Assembly: GCA_937899245.1 (NCBI GenBank)
Contig: CALDKB010000025.1
Coordinates: 1-64,000 of the forward strand
Direction: 5' to 3'
DNA: 64,000 nucleotides
DNA from: an uncultured Bacteroidales bacterium
GTDB taxonomy: Bacteria > Bacteroidota > Bacteroidia > Bacteroidales > ML635J-15
The first letter of the stretch is position 1. Every line of letters begins with the position of its first letter. The translations under genes and the position numbers were made by a program. Below the pieces are notes generated by a model. It searched no databases. It was not told the origin of the DNA and saw nothing but the letters and a program-made list of their open reading frames with translations. Of this stretch, positions 54,601-63,300 are shown piece by piece.

Positions 54601-54985
54601 CACCACGGGTTGACGAGAATGTACGTCCGTTAAGTGTAGTACCAGTTGCGTTTGAAACAAGTACTGCCTGCGAAATAGCATCCCTAATTGTCAATGATGT
54701 TCCCGAAGCAAGGTTGAACTGAGTAAACTTAATGCTGATAGCACCACTGTTTGTTGATGCGATTTCTCTTGTGTAGCTTTCGTTTGCACTGTAGTTACCG
54801 GTAAGACCACTATCGTAAATGTAAGTGGTTGTAGCAGCTTCCGATGTTGCATGAGTACAATCAATCTGGAAGGTATTGCCGGTTGCTCCACCCGAATCGC
54901 TTATTCGCCAGTTTGTGTTCTGGGCGAATACTGTTGAACATGCTACGCTGAATATAGCGAGCAAAAATAATCTGAACTTATTCAT
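48638..54985 (-). CDS. Giant multidomain surface protein with type B T9SS C-terminal domain
   Basis: A 2115-residue secreted protein starting at the ATG at 54985 (signal peptide to about residue 22, VFAQ). Domains in order: CUB-like (about 25-155); P-domain-like region (about 325-500, with NGIWTIYVCDHLRYDNGYIFEW); a long series of Ig-like repeats, each beginning P-x-A-G-x-D-x-x-V-C-G or similar (about 560-1850); a PKD-like domain with CEWHFGDG near 1965; and a type B T9SS tail from about 2025 (IPNIFSPNGDGVNDFF). Probably an adhesin or gliding-type surface protein. The coding sequence has patches of higher G+C. It overlaps the upstream gene by 8 nt. Confidence 0.92.
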   Translation of the reverse strand: MNKFRLFLLAIFSVACSTVFAQNTNWRISDSGGATGNTFQIDCTHATSEAATTTYIYDSGLTGNYSANESYTREIASTNSGAISIKFTQFNLASGTSLTIRDAISQAVLVSNATGTTLNGRTFSSTRGALQLVWSSGSTTGAGFCAKIWCGSMCQVFTTTITPSLSATTEGTETYYDVCDGTAVNFTASSVFPQNNTDYAQSEATLFYRWGVVDENEDTVWNANAPGTQGMQNFSRTFTERGGYIVVCEASDDRNCMNRNVNAKKVRVSIPPTWEDVTFGPDTICPGTQVTFTGEPSVIPWSKPIPDRVAGLTFLPDGDSTCYTTSLVFDIFADGAAITSINDIDRLYLNMEHSYFGDLSILLQCPNGNQCLIHGYGTGSTMPSLNWHNSGGVHLAGSSGGSSFHLGLAPDPSSSTSNCYYTSGVGYSYNIYPNGTVPFGSGSPTTLTSYTDPCGTTETTSVVQENQNYGPYENMTSLIGCPLNGIWTIYVCDHLRYDNGYIFEWGLYFNDNLYPHDLWTFTNTYQTSTYSWSGENITDGQNGNTTAHANVQNSDTQNAALIPYTFTATDDFGCAYDTTVTVYVLSSRDPSCCIEPSPIVNASSTSPCGNSITLSAGSFAFPSNTGHWTYTGPGTATFSAENAPQTNVTVNVYGDYTFTWHEYYQGNTSCTGEASVNVNFAMPMDATLDPISSCCRSGEMILINAQDFGTLSVSPSSAALNVEARTFTPSLAPPGTYTITNRIDGERCASPATSTQSFTIYDEVSVSNRQEVCGSGANPVVTVSFNVNGVSSATPPTYRITGSYTEYEDNSAMATDGTISVSSSTATSYSFQGHSALEYALIVEDLQGCSSVSVPGYYACDCPNFAGTFASNAPVILCTGDIYTIAHNNDQEVDVSGGVFSYIICSDPTDVQGTHICTLQGTTTTIGLGTITGGNYNTQYYLVAVAGYGAGLSAWGNGCRSLSQAVPLMWKQTPTPTVTGGETCGLVMTLSGSNLPAGMSGYWTATGPEGVDNYSYTTVSNTTNTQPDATVLSSHYGIATYTWNVVNAECTGRASASYNFRQVPTPEAGPDMTVCGVNAQISGAHATIPMINGSTLSWSGAGVVMTPASGSIQPTANANGSGTYTITLTERNGECVGTDNVNITFISVPSPATTANVDTVCGHIAELQVYNTNPANEGRWTAYDMNHRIIPVSSYHAYGDPSLPSSDRYPHCFVSVPIPDDVTEVEYEFVWSEPINDPRLPDGADCFGEASKHIVFRKMPSVSVHQCGSTGDHISVCGNEVELCAETAASQGYTEFSWITKDINGHYADSLSPETTFTLDSTVTITRFRDVQLYFVAKNRDCMVIDTLNVRFLQRPVADAGRDHVACGRDYVLNGAWSLLPDTTYTPVCQWTTLTKPEGALNPTWTNTPHDSITEPVHVNDYGVYTFQLRETNTAGEASNCYSLDTVTVEFMEQPVVNAGPDFDVCGLDFTMHAVSSHIEGDSITGSWMCMDGGNATFVDRTDPEAQGHFSAYGPAVFRWVETNHPHIEVEDATETCAAWDEVTVTFYEIPSAAINMNAGDTVTCGLTFEFLRADATGSDIQGFWYEQNPSTQFGPQNSTVNSTVSDVTVSSYGAHDFYWIEYNGPERFCQDTAGPWTVQFMQQPTAEIRDSAMLFCSNNGQLHVDFNGIGVGRWSSSVASNVVWFDDRDNPNTAIHTNILNSDNPSYPYYTLYWAVQNTEYCTAEDSIRVVFARVPSDSIKVIPPKCFGEAAVLTAYEDSLSRYDWSYGVGIIDTVINNAQNGEYRTYIHWEDKEATHIVGLTTTNSWGCQSNIGQAIVEEPQLPEYSYNIIMDTCSLGRGGIEFLDTTGFFAFFWIDTTVGPTITNPNTGYAITDFHVYNIPQGRYTYRSDYQSFNREYFTQYYSYFGDVYCHDFPEVEVGTIGMIEAEFAVSADVILADLVAPEANVIFVNSTNYDNVGKRCEWHFGDGVVEKNCDELVEHVYTEPGCYEPYLVVMNRDLPECRDTAFLDECVFVDKESKLEIPNIFSPNGDGVNDFFQVNAQTLKTFHGTILNRYGRVVFEWTDWENEDAGWDGRLNGTTKATPGVYYYIIEAEGYDNHIYKEEGALHLVR

Positions 54986-55418
54986 TGCTGTATCCTTTCG
55001 TTGCGTTAAACATCTCAGAGATTTCCTTGTTCGAATAGAAACCAATTATTGTATTGGTCTTTCCTACTCGGTAGAGAATCCTATGGTCATATGGTCTCTC
55101 ATAGTAGAATTCGGCAATGTTTACCTTACCGATTTCAATGTTCTGAACCATGTCGGCACGTTCACCAGTTTCCGGATCCCTGTAGTACAAATACTCGAAA
55201 TCATCGATTTTTTGTGCCAGTTCCGGACTTTCGATGTACCATGAATGGTCAAGTTCGTAGTTGAGAAGCTCCAAACTTAGCGGAGTTTCCTTCTGCATGC
55301 GCTTCAGGTGTTCAAGGCTGAAGGCCTTTTCCAAGCGCGGATCGATTTGCACCGTTTGTGCAAAGCTGAAACTTGAAATCATCAAGATAATCAGCGCGAT
55401 AGCAAACTTCTTATTCAT
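54978..55418 (-). CDS. Small secreted protein coupled to the giant surface protein
   Basis: A 146-residue protein with a signal peptide (MNKKFAIALII..., ends near SFAQ at 21). The mature part contains FEYLYYRDPETGE, NIAEFYYERPYDHRILYRVGKTNTIIGFYS; no known domain. Its last 8 nt overlap the start of the giant gene (ATGAATAA), so it is translationally coupled and may assist export, folding or anchoring. It is not a PorP/SprF-type protein. The 43-bp ECF-like promoter lies 52 nt upstream. Confidence 0.82.
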   Translation of the reverse strand: MNKKFAIALIILMISSFSFAQTVQIDPRLEKAFSLEHLKRMQKETPLSLELLNYELDHSWYIESPELAQKIDDFEYLYYRDPETGERADMVQNIEIGKVNIAEFYYERPYDHRILYRVGKTNTIIGFYSNKEISEMFNATKGYSNE

Positions 55419-55470
55419 ATTCTAACTTTTAAAAATTTTTTCTAACTAAGAATTTTAAATTCCTTTCTCT

Positions 55471-55513
55471 ACTATATAGACAACTTGAAAGTCGATTTCG
55501 TTGCCTGGGATTT
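55471..55513 (-). promoter_or_regulatory. 43-bp repeat with ECF-like promoter, copy 2 (small protein and giant gene)
   Basis: Exact duplicate of 48517-48559 in the same orientation relative to its gene. It reads AGGCAAC, 18 nt, GTCTATATAGT on the minus strand. The ATG is 52 nt downstream, in contrast to four for the sigma gene. Confidence 0.6.
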
Positions 55514-55708
55514 AAAATTTTTTTTAATTTTTTATAATCCTATTTTAAGTCCTACATTAATAATTAATTACAAAATATAAGGTTGCAAAATAAATTATTT
55601 TTTTTTAACTGCTGTTAAAAAACCTAACTTTTTGTTAATAAAATTCACAACGCACTAGCACACAAACAATTAGCACCCATATGCATTTACGATAGTTCCA
55701 TTGGGTAT

Positions 55709-55743
55709 AAAAAAAAAGAGAATGAAAAACTCATTCTCTTTTT
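55709..55743 (-). terminator. Terminator after the rpoB-rpoC-DUF3467 unit
   Basis: AAAAAGAGAATGA (55712-55724) pairs with TCATTCTCTTTTT (55731-55743), giving a T-run on the minus strand. Confidence 0.85.
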
Positions 55744-55766
55744 TATGTTCAAAAGGCGATTAAACC

Positions 55767-56072
55767 CTATGCCTTAGCAGTATTTCCGCCGAAATTCATT
55801 GGAAGTTTCGACTGCTGGGTTGAAATCGTGCCATAGTTGTCTTCGTACTTCTGGATATTATCCTGCAAAGCACGAAGCAGTCTCTTGGCATGTTCCGGAG
55901 TCAAAATTATTCTCGACTGGACCTTTGACTTAGGTACTCCAGGCATAACTCTTACAAAGTCGACAATAAATTCAGAAGAAGAATGTGAAATTACAGCAAG
56001 GTTCGCATACGTTCCCTGAGCAACGTTATCATCTAATTCGATATTTAACTGATTGTTACTGTTTTCTGCCAT
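55767..56072 (-). CDS. DUF3467 family protein
   Basis: A 101-residue cytoplasmic protein with the DUF3467 pattern: QGTYANLAVISHSSSEFIVDFVRVMPG, VQSRIILTPEHAKRLLRALQDNI. The function of the family is unknown. In Bacteroidetes it commonly follows rpoC, here with a 13-nt gap, suggesting a link with transcription or simply an ancestral operon. It is last before the terminator. Confidence 0.93.
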   Translation of the reverse strand: MAENSNNQLNIELDDNVAQGTYANLAVISHSSSEFIVDFVRVMPGVPKSKVQSRIILTPEHAKRLLRALQDNIQKYEDNYGTISTQQSKLPMNFGGNTAKA

Positions 56073-56085
56073 GGTAAAATGTCAT

Positions 56086-59000
56086 TTATTCTTCATTGTT
56101 ATCAATATATGGAGCTACCTCTTCACGATTGCAGACTCTCAAAGCCTGGAAGTCGCGTAAACCTGTACCTGCCGGAATCAAGTGACCGACAATAACATTT
56201 TCCTTCATACCTTCAAGGGTATCTTCCTTAGCTCTAATAGCTGCTTCGTTAAGAACCTTTGTTGTTTCCTGGAATGATGCTGCCGACATAAAGCTTGAAG
56301 TCTGCAAAGCTGCCTTAGTGATACCCTGCAAAACCTGACTAGATGTAGCTGGAATTGCTGGTCTTGCCTCAACAAGCTTCATATCCTTGCGCTTCAACAT
56401 TGAGTTTTCATCGCGGAGTCTTCTGTAGGAAACAATCTGTCCTGCTGCAAAGTTTGTCGAATCGCCGGCATCAACAACGACCTTCTTGTCGAAGATACTG
56501 TCGTTTTCCTGTCTGAATTCCCACTTGTCGACAACTTGTTTTTCAAGGAACTGAGTATCACCAGGATCTTCAACGACAACTTTTCTCATCATCTGGCGAA
56601 CAATTACCTCAAAGTGCTTGTTATTAATTTTTACACCCTGAAGACGATATACGTCCTGGATTTCGTTAACTAGGTATTCCTGAACCTTAGTCGGACCCAT
56701 GATAGCCAAGATATCTGATGGAGTTATAGCGCCATCGATAAGTGGAGTACCAGCCTTGATATAATCGTTTGCCTGAACTAGGATTTGCTTTGAAATAGGA
56801 ACAAGATACTTCTTAGAATTTCCTTCCTTTGGAACGATTTCTATTTCTCTGTTACCACGTTTCATCTTGCCGTATACGACAACACCATCGATTTCAGAAA
56901 CGATTGCAGGATTAGATGGGTTACGAGCTTCGAAGAGTTCGGTTACACGTGGCAAACCACCGGTGATATCACCACCCTTACCTACTACCTTTGGCATCTT
57001 AATAAGAATATCACCTGCCTTTATCTGATCCTTTTCGTTCTTCATCAAACGAGCGCCCACTGGCAAGTTGTATGTTGCAAGAACTTCCTTGTTCTTATCA
57101 ATTACTTTTGCTACTGGAATCTTAGATTTATCCTTTGTTTCAATGATAATTCTTTCAATGAAACCTGTCTGAGGAGCGATTTCCTGCTTGAAGTTAACAC
57201 CCTCGATAACATCTTCGAATATCAATTTACCAGAATGTTCGCAGATGATTACAATATTGTACTGGTCCCATTCACAAATCTTGTCACCCTTCTTAACAAC
57301 GTCGCCGTTCTTGAAATACAATCTAGAACCATACGGTAATGGCTTGTTTACAAGAGCAATTTTGGTCTTAGCGTCCAAAATTTTCAATTCGGCCATACGG
57401 GTAACAACGATATCAACATTACCATCTTCCTCTTCGTGAGAAACGGTTCTTAATTCATCTATTTCAAGAATACCGTCATACTTAGCTGTGATTGTAGATT
57501 CGCTAGCAATGTTACCTGCGATACCACCGGAGTGGAAAGTTCTCAATGTCAACTGAGTACCAGGTTCACCGATTGACTGTGCTGCGATAACACCAACAGC
57601 CTCACCTTTCTGTACAAGTCTGTGTGTTGCTAAGTTACGTCCATAACATTTTGCACATACACCCTTACGAGATTCACAAGTGAGCACCGATCTGATTTCA
57701 ACCTTTTCTATTGGAGAGTCAGAAATTGCCTTTGCAATACTTTCAGTGATCTCTTCACCGGAAGCAACAATCATCTCGTTTGTCTGAGGATGGAAAACAT
57801 CGTGAACACTGATTCTACCTAGAATTCTATCATACAACGACTCAACAAGTTCGCCATCGTCTTTTCTCAATTCTGAAACTTCAAGGCCTCTCAAAGTTCC
57901 ACAGTCTTCCTCGTTAATAATTACATCGTGAGCTACATCGACAAGACGACGAGTCAAATAACCAGCATCTGCTGTTTTCAAAGCGGTATCGGCCAAACCC
58001 TTACGAGCACCGTGAGAAGAGATAAAGTATTCGAGGATTGACAAACCTTCCTTGAAGTTAGCCAAGATTGGGTTTTCAATAATCTGACCACCTTCTGCAC
58101 CTGCTTTCTGTGGTTTTGCCATCAAACCTCTCATACCGCACAACTGGCTAATCTGTTCCTTAGAACCACGGGCACCAGAGTCAAGCATCATATATACAGA
58201 GTTGAAACCTTGGTCATCTGTAGAAAGTTTCTTCATTACCGCGATACTCAACTTAGCATTTACGTTTGTCCAAACATCGATTACCTGATTGTAACGTTCC
58301 TTATCAGTAATGAAACCGTTGCTGAAATTGAACATAATTTCATCAACCTGCTCATAACCATCCTGGATTAACTGTGCTTTTTCTTCAGGTACAATAACAT
58401 AGTCGAGGTTGAAAGACAAACCGCCAATAAATGCGTTGTAGTATCCCATGTTCTTTATGTCATCAAGGAATTTAGCTGTAGTAGCAGTTCCGCACTTATT
58501 AATGATATTGCCGATAATATCTCTCAAAGATTTCTTAGTAAGAAGCTGGTTAATATATCCATATTCCTTTGGTACAACCTGGTTGAATATTACACGGCCG
58601 GTTGTTGTTTCGATAAGTCTTATGATTGGGTTACCATCTTCATCGATACCATCCTGGTGTTTAACCTTAATCTTAGCATGAAGACCAAGTTTACCTTCAT
58701 TGTAAGCAATGATAACTTCTTGTGGTCCATAGAATATCTGTCCTTCGCCCTGTTCGCCTGTTCTTTCCTTTGTGATATAGTAAAGACCAAGTACCATATC
58801 CTGAGAAGGAACGGTAATAGGAGCGCCATTTGCAGGATTAAGGATGTTATGAGAAGCAAGCATCAATATCTGAGCTTCCATTACTGCTGCGTTGCCCAAA
58901 GGCAAGTGAACTGCCATCTGGTCACCATCGAAGTCGGCGTTGAATGCCGTACATACCAATGGATGCAATTGTATTGCCTTACCTTCGATAAGTTTCGGCT

Positions 59001-60348
59001 GGAATGCCTGAATACCAAGTCTATGCAATGTAGGAGCACGGTTCAATAGAATTGGGTGACCCTTCATTACGTTTTCAAGGATATCCCATACTACAGGATC
59101 CTTACGTTCAACTATCTTCTTTGCAGATTTAACAGTCTTTACAATACCTCTTTCCATCAACTTTCTGATGATAAACGGCTTGTAAAGTTCAGCTGCCATG
59201 TCCTTAGGAAGACCGCACTCGTGCATTCTAAGTTCCGGACCTACAACGATAACCGAACGGGCTGAGAAATCGACACGTTTACCAAGTAAGTTCTGACGGA
59301 AACGACCTTGCTTACCTTTCAAGCTATCGCTCAAAGATTTAAGTGGTCTGTTAGCATCAGTCTTTACAGCACTTGACTTTCTAGAGTTATCGAACAAAGA
59401 GTCGACAGCTTCTTGAAGCATACGCTTTTCGTTACGGAGAATAACTTCTGGAGCCTTTATTTCCAATAGTCTTCTCAAACGATTGTTTCTAATGATTACT
59501 CTTCTGTACAAGTCGTTAAGGTCGGAAGTTGCAAAACGTCCACCATCAAGCGGAACCAAAGGACGAAGCTCTGGAGGAATAACAGGGACAACCTGAACAA
59601 TCATCCATTCCGGCTTATTGATGTCCTTTGACATTCTAAATGCCTCAACGACATTTAATCTCTTCAAGGCTTCGGTTTTTCTCTGCTGTGATGTTTCCTT
59701 GCTAGCCTTATCACGAAGGTCATAAGACAACTTGTCAAGGTCGATTTTTCTTAGCAAGTCTAGAATTGCTTCTGCACCCATCTTAGCAACGAACTTGTTA
59801 GGATCGGTATCTTCGAGCATCTGATTCTCGCGAGGTAGCGTATCAAGGATTGCTACATATTCCTCTTCAGTCAACAGATCCAATTCTGCAATACCGTCCT
59901 GTGCCTTTGGACCCGGCTGGATAACAATATATCTTTCGTAATAGATGACAGAATCCAACTTCTTTGAAGGCAAACCTAAAAGGTAACCAATCTTATTTGG
60001 AAGAGTCTTGAAATACCAGATGTGAGCAACAGGAACTTCGAGCTTAATATGACCCATTCTTTCCCTGCGGACTTTCTTTTCTGTTACTTCAACACCACAC
60101 CTATCACAAACAATACCTTTATATCTTATTCTCTTGTATTTACCGCAATGGCATTCGTAATCCTTACAAGGACCGAATATTCTTTCGCAGAACAAACCGT
60201 CTCTTTCTGGCTTGTAAGTTCTGTAGTTTATGGTTTCAGGTTTTGTAACTTCTCCACTTGACAAATCCTGTATCTCTTCTGGGGAAGCCAAGCTTACAGT
60301 TATCTTGGAGAAATTAGTTTTTACTTTTGAGTCTTTTCTAAAAGCCAT
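56086..60348 (-). CDS. rpoC: RNA polymerase beta' subunit
   Basis: Catalytic subunit of RNA polymerase; 1420 residues, normal for Bacteroidetes. It has the N-terminal zinc site (YECHCGKYK and VCDRCGVE, about 66-90), the active-site motif NADFDGDQM near 465, the second zinc site (CESRKGVCAKCYG) and GEAVGVIAAQSIGEPGTQLTLRTFH. It follows rpoB by 19 nt. Confidence 0.99.
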   Translation of the reverse strand: MAFRKDSKVKTNFSKITVSLASPEEIQDLSSGEVTKPETINYRTYKPERDGLFCERIFGPCKDYECHCGKYKRIRYKGIVCDRCGVEVTEKKVRRERMGHIKLEVPVAHIWYFKTLPNKIGYLLGLPSKKLDSVIYYERYIVIQPGPKAQDGIAELDLLTEEEYVAILDTLPRENQMLEDTDPNKFVAKMGAEAILDLLRKIDLDKLSYDLRDKASKETSQQRKTEALKRLNVVEAFRMSKDINKPEWMIVQVVPVIPPELRPLVPLDGGRFATSDLNDLYRRVIIRNNRLRRLLEIKAPEVILRNEKRMLQEAVDSLFDNSRKSSAVKTDANRPLKSLSDSLKGKQGRFRQNLLGKRVDFSARSVIVVGPELRMHECGLPKDMAAELYKPFIIRKLMERGIVKTVKSAKKIVERKDPVVWDILENVMKGHPILLNRAPTLHRLGIQAFQPKLIEGKAIQLHPLVCTAFNADFDGDQMAVHLPLGNAAVMEAQILMLASHNILNPANGAPITVPSQDMVLGLYYITKERTGEQGEGQIFYGPQEVIIAYNEGKLGLHAKIKVKHQDGIDEDGNPIIRLIETTTGRVIFNQVVPKEYGYINQLLTKKSLRDIIGNIINKCGTATTAKFLDDIKNMGYYNAFIGGLSFNLDYVIVPEEKAQLIQDGYEQVDEIMFNFSNGFITDKERYNQVIDVWTNVNAKLSIAVMKKLSTDDQGFNSVYMMLDSGARGSKEQISQLCGMRGLMAKPQKAGAEGGQIIENPILANFKEGLSILEYFISSHGARKGLADTALKTADAGYLTRRLVDVAHDVIINEEDCGTLRGLEVSELRKDDGELVESLYDRILGRISVHDVFHPQTNEMIVASGEEITESIAKAISDSPIEKVEIRSVLTCESRKGVCAKCYGRNLATHRLVQKGEAVGVIAAQSIGEPGTQLTLRTFHSGGIAGNIASESTITAKYDGILEIDELRTVSHEEEDGNVDIVVTRMAELKILDAKTKIALVNKPLPYGSRLYFKNGDVVKKGDKICEWDQYNIVIICEHSGKLIFEDVIEGVNFKQEIAPQTGFIERIIIETKDKSKIPVAKVIDKNKEVLATYNLPVGARLMKNEKDQIKAGDILIKMPKVVGKGGDITGGLPRVTELFEARNPSNPAIVSEIDGVVVYGKMKRGNREIEIVPKEGNSKKYLVPISKQILVQANDYIKAGTPLIDGAITPSDILAIMGPTKVQEYLVNEIQDVYRLQGVKINNKHFEVIVRQMMRKVVVEDPGDTQFLEKQVVDKWEFRQENDSIFDKKVVVDAGDSTNFAAGQIVSYRRLRDENSMLKRKDMKLVEARPAIPATSSQVLQGITKAALQTSSFMSAASFQETTKVLNEAAIRAKEDTLEGMKENVIVGHLIPAGTGLRDFQALRVCNREEVAPYIDNNEE

Positions 60349-60367
60349 TTTACCAGTATTTTATCAA

Positions 60368-63300
60368 TTATTCAAGATTAATTTTCAAGCACAAACCTCT
60401 TAATTCGTGCAACAGCACGTTCAATGATTCTGGAATTCCAGGAACCGGCATCTGTTCGCCCTTAACGATGCTTTCGTATGTCTTTGCCCTACCGACAACA
60501 TCATCAGACTTAACGGTAAGTATTTCCTGCAATACATTTGCAGCACCGAAAGCTTCGAGAGCCCAAACTTCCATTTCACCGAAACGCTGACCACCAAACT
60601 GAGCCTTACCGCCAAGTGGCTGCTGAGTAATCAATGAGTATGGACCTATTGAACGAGCATGCATCTTATCCTCAACCATGTGGCCTAACTTAAGCATGTA
60701 GATGACACCTACGGTTGCTGGTTGGTCAAACATTCTACCTGTACCGCCATCATACAACCAAGTCTTACCATACTTAGGAACGCCTGCCTTTTCGGTATAT
60801 TCACATATCTGTTCTAGACTTGCACCATCGAAGATAGGTGTTGCAAATTTGCAACCCAAAACTCTACCAGCCCAACCGAGAACGGTTTCGTAAATCTGAC
60901 CGAGGTTCATACGAGAAGGCACACCCAATGGGTTAAGTACGATATCAACAGGAGTACCATCATCAAGGAAAGGCATATCTTCCTGGCGTACGATACGTGC
61001 GAGGATACCCTTGTTACCGTGACGACCTGCGAGTTTATCACCTACTCTGATAACACGCTTGCTAGCAAGGTATACCTTAGCAAGCTGCATGATGCCTGCT
61101 GGAAGTTCATCTCCGATTGTTATATCAAGCTTTTCTCTTCTATATGCACCGGTAATCTTCTTGTATTCAACCATATAGTTGAACAAGATCTTTGCTATCT
61201 GATCGTTGCGTGACTTATCTGTTGTCCACTTGTTTGGATTAACATTGATAAAATCAACACCTTGCAACAATTTCTGGGTGTACTTTACACCTTTCTGTAT
61301 AACAACCTGGTCCAAGTTGTCCTTTACGCCCTGAGAAGTCTTGCCGTTTACAAGAACAAACAATTTGTCGATTAGGACATCTTTCAACTTGTCCAAATCT
61401 TTCTTTTCGCGTTCTTCGATAGCTTCGACCAAGAGCTTGTCCTGATTCTTAATCTTTCTGTCCTTAACACTTCTAGAGAACAGCTTCTTATCGATGACAA
61501 CACCGCTAGTAGACGGAGAAGCCTTCAAAGAAGCATCCTTAACATCACCGGCCTTATCACCGAAGATAGCTCTCAAAAGTTTTTCTTCTGGAGAAGGATC
61601 ACTTTCACCCTTAGGTGTAATCTTACCGATCATGATGTCACCCGGCTTTACTCTAGCACCTACACGAATAATACCATTTTCATCAAGATCCTTAGTTGCA
61701 GTTTCGCTAACATTTGGAATATCGGAAGTAAGTTCTTCCATACCACGTTTAGTTTCACGAACCTCAAGCTGGTAATCGGTAATGTGGATTGAAGTGAAAA
61801 AGTCCTCTCTTACTACTCTTTCGTTAAGAACAATTGCATCCTCGTAGTTATAACCCTTCCAAGGCATGAATGCTACCTTAAGGTTTCTACCCAATGCGAG
61901 GTCACCACCCTGAGTGCCGTAGCCTTCTGTTAGAATTGTGCCCTTTTCAACACGCTGTCCCCTAGTAACAACAGGACGAAGGTTAACGCATGTATTCTGG
62001 TTGGTCTTTCTAAACTTCGGAATTTTATATTCTACTGAATCGCCGACAAAGCTTATGAATCTTTCTTCGTCAGTTCTGTCATACTTAATAATAATCTTTT
62101 CTGCATCAACATATTCAACGACACCAGTACCTTCTGCTACCAAAAGGATTCTAGAGTCCTTTGCAACCATGTGCTCGATACCGGTTCCAACAATTGGAGC
62201 TTCCGGACGAAGCAACGGCACTGCCTGACGCATCATGTTAGATCCCATCAATGCACGGTTAGCATCATCGTGTTCAAGGAATGGAATCAAAGAAGCTGCT
62301 ATTGAAGAGATCTGGTTTGGAGCAACGTCCATAAGTTCAACCTCCTCAGGAGTAACAACGACATAGTCGCCTTCCTTTCTAGCCTTTACCCTATTGCTAA
62401 GGAAATTACCCTTGTCGTCAACTTCTGCGTTTGCCTGGGCAACAATCTTTCCAGTTTCCTGTTCTGCGCTCAAGTAAACTATATCATCGAAACCAACAGC
62501 ATTGTCAGTTACGCGTCTGTATGGAGTTTCAATAAAACCAAGGTCATTAATCTTTGCATAAACACAAAGAGAAGAAATCAAACCGATATTTGGACCTTCT
62601 GGAGTTTCAATAGGACACAAACGACCATAGTGAGTATAGTGAACGTCACGGACTTCGAAACCGGCTCTTTCACGCGACAAACCGCCAGGACCTAAAGCAG
62701 ACAATCTTCTCTTGTGAGTCATTTCTGCCAATGGGTTAATCTGGTCCATGAACTGGGACAACTGGTTTGTACCGAAGAAAGAATTGATAACAGACGACAA
62801 AATCTTAGAGTTGATAAGATCCATTGGATGGAAAACTTCGTTGTCGCGAACATTCATTCTTTCCCTGATAGTACGAGCCATACGAGCAAGTCCGACATTG
62901 AATTGGTTTGCAAGCTGTTCGCCTACGGTTCTTACTCTACGGTTGCTCAAGTGGTCGATATCATCAACGTCTGCCTTGGAGTTGATAAGTTCGATCAAAT
63001 ATTTAATGATGGCAATGATATCTTCCTTTGTCAACACTTTAGTAGTATCCGGAACATCAAGAGCCAACTTCTGGTTAATTCTATAACGACCTACATCACC
63101 GAGATCGTATCTCTTGTCGGAGAAGAACAACTTATCTATAACATCACGTGCGGTTGCTTCGTCAGGTGGTTCTGAGTTTCTCAACTGACGGTAGATGTAA
63201 TAAACAGCTTCCTTTTCTGAATTGCAGGTATCTTTCTGCAATGTATTATAAATAATTGCATGGTCTGAGATTTTCTGGTTTTCCTTATGAAGAAGGATAG

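Larger units (their letters stand above)
55419..55766. other. AT-rich region between the small secreted protein gene and DUF3467
   Basis: No gene. It contains the second ECF-like promoter copy (55471-55513), a 52-nt leader before the small gene, a long AT-rich stretch (55514-55700) and a terminator for the rpoBC transcript. Confidence 0.6.
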
